Origin: Ricinus communis
Taxonomy: Eukaryota > Streptophyta > Magnoliopsida > Malpighiales > Euphorbiaceae
Length of the DNA: 64,000 nucleotides
Direction of reading: 5' to 3'
Assembly: GCF_019578655.1 (NCBI RefSeq)
Contig: NC_063259.1
Location: forward strand, 4,886,001-4,950,000
Shown here: piece by piece, positions 60,924 through 64,000 of the stretch
Numbering within the stretch: position 1 is the first letter of the stretch
How the letters are laid out: each line of letters opens with the position of its first letter
Translations under genes and position numbers: made by a program
The notes under the pieces: model-generated
The model's input: the letters and a program-made list of their open reading frames with translations, nothing else
Told to the model about the DNA's origin: nothing
Databases searched by the model: none

Positions 60924-61277
60924 CAATAAAATTCTGCACAATGAACTCCGCTTTAATGGGTAGCATCAACAACACAATAACCATGAGTTAGATTTTTGGA
61001 TCAGCAAGAAATTAGTTGCAGATCGAAGAGAGTAAGAGAGAAAAGCAAGAGCCTTCTAATCTAATCAAGAAACAAGAGCTCCTTAAATTTCACCATACAG
61101 AGAGAGAGAGAGAGAGAGAAAAGTACCTTCAGCTGGGTCAGTAGTAGCATTTTGAGCAGCGGAGTTGCGAATTGAAAGAAAGAAAATAAAGCAGTAGAGA
61201 AACCCTAAAGACTGAGCAAAAGCTAGTGAAGAAGAAGAAGAAGAAGAAGAAGGGCTTTGTAGCTTCTTCATATTCAA
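45960..61277 (-). CDS. LRR-malectin receptor-like serine/threonine kinase, 24 exons (LRR-VIII-2, At1g56140-like)
   Basis: I joined 24 exons, all with GT-AG borders and matching phases, into 3159 nt encoding 1052 residues, the usual family length. Order: signal peptide (1 to about 41), LRR N-cap, about 12 LRRs (112-395), malectin domain (about 434-616), transmembrane helix (about 641-666), kinase (about 700-985) and a C-terminal tail. Such proteins sit in the plasma membrane and signal from extracellular cues; several relatives act in immunity or cell-wall sensing, but the ligand of this one cannot be inferred. Catalytic residues are present: glycine loop GEGGYG 706-711, K727, HRD 821-823, DFG 841-843, APE 867-869. 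No stop or frameshift was found, so the gene looks functional. Introns are long and rich in transposon remains. Exon coordinates are given in the next five entries. Confidence 0.93.
48137..48295 (-). other. Receptor-kinase exon 19: transmembrane segment
   Basis: The 159-nt exon reads [12 protein letters not shown], then a basic QKRSK ahead of a hydrophobic helix of about 25 residues (starting TGLIVGIAV, ending FAMFYIKV), then a charged QAGKRDEE juxtamembrane start. This is a single-pass helix, placing the kinase inside the cell. Confidence 0.92.
48391..49060 (-). other. Receptor-kinase exons 17-18: malectin domain
   Basis: Exon 17 (49060-48681, 380 nt) begins [10 protein letters not shown] and contains [34 protein letters not shown] and RRVFDIYIQ. 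Exon 18 (48586-48391) contains [26 protein letters not shown] and GPIISALSV. These are hallmark phrases of the malectin domain in LRR-VIII kinases, likely a carbohydrate or peptide binding module outside the cell. The 62-nt exon before it supplies the first base of the shared tyrosine codon, confirming the junction. Confidence 0.92.
51116..51134. repeat. (TG)n microsatellite in receptor-kinase intron 13
   Basis: A perfect GT dinucleotide run of about nine units lies in the intron between exons 13 and 14. Nothing else is recognised in that 749-bp intron. Confidence 0.9.
53173..53439. mobile_element. Stowaway-like MITE in receptor-kinase intron 5
   Basis: The left end reads CTCCCTCCATTCCAAATT. 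The right end, reverse-complemented, reads CTCCTTTTATTCTAATT, an imperfect terminal inverted repeat. Both sides carry TA (53171-53172 and 53440-53441), the target duplication of Tc1/mariner elements. At 267 bp and non-coding it fits the Stowaway class, whose CTCCCTCC terminus is classical. It sits in the intron between exons 5 and 6, so it does not interrupt the reading frame. Confidence 0.78.
55065..55118. repeat. 18-bp tandem repeat, three copies, in intron 4
   Basis: cctttctcctaaaatgaa occurs three times in a row with two or three changes in the last copy. The surrounding intron 4 (53697-55555) is otherwise AT-rich. A possible decayed MITE lies at 55129-55514: ttagagcatttttaat at the left, and the reverse complement of the right end reads ttaagagcataatttt. 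No convincing target duplication supports it. Confidence 0.6.
56483..56551. repeat. (AT)n(AG)n compound microsatellite in intron 3
   Basis: About twelve TA units run directly into about twenty AG units with a few interruptions (gaaagagag). It is flanked by AT-rich intronic sequence. Confidence 0.9.
56913..57345. mobile_element. Non-autonomous hAT-like element in intron 3
   Basis: The 433-bp segment starts TAGGGGTCAAG and ends GACCCCTA, an inverted terminal repeat. It is flanked by ACTATAAC (56905-56912) and ACTACAAC (57346-57353), an 8-bp target duplication with one mismatch. An 8-bp duplication and a TAGGGGT terminus are typical of plant hAT MITEs. No transposase is encoded. It lies in the intron between exons 3 and 4, outside coding sequence. 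Confidence 0.75.
59636..59892. mobile_element. Candidate MITE in intron 2
   Basis: The left end TGTTTTAAAAATTGAA and the reverse complement of the right end TGTTTTAAAGTTTGAA form an imperfect inverted repeat around 257 bp with several ggtt/aacc motifs inside. No convincing target duplication is visible, so the class is uncertain. The rest of intron 2 (60015-58113) is AT-rich and shows only a (TA)n run at 59031-59047. Confidence 0.4.
60410..60438. repeat. (TA)n microsatellite in intron 1
   Basis: A perfect TA run of about 14 units in the first intron (61126-60200). The same intron also carries an (ATT)n run at 60882-60920 and an (AG)n run at 61100-61119 just inside the exon 1 donor. I see nothing else in it. 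Confidence 0.9.
60882..60920. repeat. (ATT)n microsatellite in intron 1
   Basis: About twelve uninterrupted ATT units in the first intron of the receptor kinase, a likely length-variable marker. Confidence 0.9.
61228..61252 (-). repeat. (GAA)n trinucleotide repeat coding for a serine run
   Basis: The plus strand has eight GAA-type units; the minus strand reads them as TCT codons, giving the Ser10-Ser17 run just before the hydrophobic core of the receptor-kinase signal peptide. Length changes in steps of three would keep the frame. Confidence 0.88.
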
Positions 61278-61605
61278 TTGGACATCCCAGAATGAGATGG
61301 CTTAACTCCTTTCAGCAAGATGGCTGGTTTTAACTCCTTGTTGTACCCACTATGTTTGTTCTCACTCAGATTTTTATTTTTGACCAAATTACAATTTTCC
61401 CATCTAATTTTTACCTTAATTACATTTTTCATCATCTACTTTGGAAACTAAATAAAATGATTATCTGACTTTTGAGAAAAAAATATAGTTTAGTTCTCAT
61501 ATTATATTTTGATTCTCCATTTTTAAAATAAGCTCACATTTACTTTCTTTCTTAATTTTAAATAAAATAAAATTCTAATTCTGATTTAAAAACCTACTTT
61601 CGTAA
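61278..61605 (-). promoter_or_regulatory. Receptor-kinase 5' flank with one candidate W-box
   Basis: Only about 330 bp separate the receptor-kinase start codon from the pararetrovirus-like sequence. The plus strand contains TTGACC at 61380-61385, the WRKY-binding W-box core, about 100 bp upstream of the start codon, next to an AT-rich AAAATAAAAATC tract on the minus strand. A six-base match is easily due to chance. No other promoter element can be called with confidence. Confidence 0.3.
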
Positions 61606-64000
61606 ACAAGGATAGACGGTACAGGTTTCTTTAAATGGTATGCTATAAAAGAAAAATTTTATGAATATTTAAATTCTGTTAAGGTAAATGTTTCGTTTTT
61701 CATCTGGTTTGAAATTTATTGTAACGATAATGATATAGAATTTCCTTTTAAAAACCTTTTTACAAATGATAGAGTTTCTAAAACTTGGATTACAACCGTA
61801 GGAAATAAACAAATTATTTCTGTTCATCCACCTTTAGAAGAAGTTAAAATAAATGTTTATAATTAAGAAATAATTGTTTCACCTTTTAAAAGGATAAGCT
61901 CTGAGAATGATGACAAACTCCCTTTATTAAAAGATATTAAAAATGTTTAAAATCAAAATAATTATACAAATCATATTCTTTTTACAATTGCTTCACAACT
62001 TGATAGGATAGAGACATCTAGCCTAAATAATCAAGCACCTAGACCAGGTGGTATACCTATGAAACCTATTTTTCAACCCCATGAGATTTCTGAACAACAA
62101 TTAATTAAATTAAATGATAAAGATGATATTTTGAACCAAATAAATTTAAAATTAGCTAGTCTGTCTTTGAAAGATAAACCTTCTCTTAGTGTACTTAATT
62201 CTGATAATTCTGAACAAAATGAAGTTAAAAATTTAGAGAGTCAATTTGTTAACGATAAATTTGAAATAAATAAAATATACCATAATAGAGGTTTTGACAA
62301 ACCTAGGACTAGACATTATTATCTTAGACCTACTCCTCCAAATGTTTTGTTTGAGGAAAGAGTTAGCTTTACTGAAGCAAAATATGATGGAGATTCTGTT
62401 TATGAATGGAACTTAGATGGTCTGTCTGAATGTCATATTTTAAATATGTTACAGGAAATGACCATGGCCTGTACTTCGTACAAAGCCAGATCTGTAAATA
62501 ATACTGATAAAAAAATAACTCGGATGTTAATATCTGGCTTCACTGGTCAATTAAAAGGATGGTGGGATAATTACACCTCCTTAGAAGATAAATTAAGGAT
62601 TTTAAATGCTAGAAAAATAGTTATTAAAACTGAGAATCAAACATCTGTTCAAACTGAGGAAGAAGATGTTGTAGCAACTTTACTTTTTGCTATTACAAAA
62701 TCTTTTGTTGGTGAACCTAATCAATATCAAATTCGATTCTCTGAAATTCTTTCAAATTTAACTTGTCCTAAACTTCAAGATTTTCGTTGGTATAAATATG
62801 TCTTTTTAACTAAAGTTTTCTCTCAAACTGATTGTAACCATAGTTTTTGGAAAGAAAGATTTATTGCTGGTTTACCTAAATTATTTGCTGAAAAGGTTAG
62901 AACTAGGATTAGAGATTTTTATGAAAATACTATTCCTTATGATACTTTAACCTATGGAGAAATTATTAATTTTATTAATAATGAAGGCTTAGCTTTGTGT
63001 ACTGATTTGAAATTAAAAGCTAAAATTAAAAATCAATTTTCATAATCTAAAAAGGAGCTAGGAGATTTCTGTTCTCAATATGGCTATGAACGTATTCAAG
63101 CTCCTTCCTCAAAAACTAAAAAATATTTGAAAAGAAAATCTTCTAATAAAAGTTATAGAAAAATTACTTCGAATTTTCAAAAACCTTCTTCATCCAAAAA
63201 TGTTTCTCAAAATAAAAATAAAAATAAAAATAATAAAAAGAAAAGTCCTCTTGTTTGTTACAAATGTGGTCGTGTTGGTCATTTTAAATCCCAGTGTAGG
63301 ATGAAAGAAAAAATTAATAAGTTAGACATTTCTGATAAACTTAAATATCAAATGCTTAACCTTTTACTTTCCGATACAGACCCTGAAAATTCTGATTTAA
63401 GTGATTTTGAAGAAAATGATTTAAATATTTTAAGTGATTCTTCTTCTACAAATACTGATTTTAAAACATGTGAGGGTCCTGGAATTTGTACTGGTCCTTG
63501 TTGTAATTCAACTTTAAATGTTTTATCAAAAGAAACCCTTTCTGGTCTTTTTGAATTAGTTGACAAAATTAATGACCCTTCTGATAGAGAAAAATATTTT
63601 TTGAAATTAAGAGATATTGTTTTACATAATAAGACCCAAAAAACTGAACCTATTCCTTACAATTTAAAAGAAATTTTTCAAAGATTTGAACCAAAATCTT
63701 CTAGAAATTCTACACCTAATATTCAAGATTTACAAGAAGAAATTAAAAATATAAAACAAGAAATTAATAATTTGAAAAATGAAAATTTAGATTTCAAAGA
63801 AAGAATTTTAAAATTAGAACTAAATGGGAAAAATAAGAAAATTGTTGAATCTTCTGAAAATACGAATGATTCTCATATTAATAAATTTTTGGCTCATATT
63901 ACAAGAGTTAATTTTCATAAGTGGTTTATTTTTGTTAGAATTCTTATAAATGATTTTAAAATTGAGACAATTGCTTTAGTTGATTCTGGAGCAGATCAAA
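61606..64000 (+). pseudogene. Endogenous caulimovirid-like polyprotein fragment (runs off the window)
   Basis: One plus-strand frame continues from about 61606 to the window end, broken by TAA at 61864-61866, 61948-61950 and 63043-63045; no frameshift is needed. The longest open piece is 62059-63045 (328 codons). A capsid-type region contains QLKGWWDNYTS and FIAGLPKLFAEKV. A CX2CX4HX4C zinc knuckle (CYKCGRVGHFKSQC) lies at 63256-63297. A coiled-coil-like run rich in Glu, Lys and Leu (about 63720-63830) follows, then the aspartic protease motif VDSGAD at 63979-63996. This order fits the coat-protease part of endogenous plant pararetroviruses (Caulimoviridae); a gypsy-type gag-protease is the alternative. 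Reverse transcriptase should follow beyond the window. The stops mean it is non-functional as it stands. Confidence 0.65.

Larger units (their letters stand above)
60016..61277 (-). other. Receptor-kinase exons 1-2: signal peptide and LRR N-cap
   Basis: Exon 1 (61277-61127) encodes MNMKKLQSP, eight serines, then a hydrophobic stretch ([13 protein letters not shown]) and NSAAQ, a signal peptide. The donor is GAAG|GTAC. Exon 2 (60199-60016) resumes as V-RALNEIF and carries WNISGDPC and KCDCSF, the cysteine-bearing N-cap typical of LRR-VIII kinases. Exon 2's acceptor has a weak pyrimidine tract, but only this site keeps phase. The start ATG was chosen as the first in frame ahead of the signal peptide. 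Confidence 0.88.

Overview
The window is nuclear DNA of a eudicot plant. The signs are a 24-exon LRR/malectin receptor kinase gene with GT-AG introns, Ty3/gypsy LTR retrotransposons using plant tRNA primer sites, solo LTRs, MITEs and an endogenous pararetrovirus-like fragment. The species cannot be fixed from sequence alone.

Layout. About 1-41,944 is a satellite domain. Its basic unit is a 38/39-bp subunit with the core GAGAAAACAACCCCGTAA. Ten diverged subunits form a 388-bp higher-order repeat (HOR), which repeats through blocks 1-2085, 4892-5473, 11555-19992 and 27581-39042. At about 39,043 the array flips and runs in the opposite orientation to 41,944. Three insertions interrupt it: a 2.8-kb solo LTR (2086-4891, 5-bp duplication); a second solo LTR of the same family in reverse (5474-11554, perfect AACCC duplication), itself split by a third copy (about 7169-10381); and one complete Ty3/gypsy element (19993-27580, minus strand). 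That element carries a single gag-pol reading frame with six premature stops. The frame runs through the polypurine tract into the 3' LTR, as described for centromeric CRM-type chromoviruses. Satellite, HOR organisation and this element together suggest, but do not prove, centromeric or pericentromeric DNA.

At 41,945 the inverted satellite abuts a truncated Athila/Tat-like element (minus strand: 1.4-kb LTR, tRNA-Asp primer site, decayed gag) ending at 45,176. From 45,960 to 61,277 (minus strand) lies the only intact host gene: an LRR-VIII-2 receptor-like kinase (At1g56140-like), reconstructed here exon by exon to 1052 residues with no break. Its introns hold a Stowaway-like MITE, a hAT-like MITE, Helitron-like ends and microsatellites.

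About 330 bp upstream of the kinase start codon, in divergent orientation, begins a decayed caulimovirid-like polyprotein (61,606 to the window end) with a CCHC knuckle and an aspartic protease motif, broken by three in-frame stops. The window therefore records a transition from satellite heterochromatin to a gene whose two flanks are both occupied by retroelement remains.
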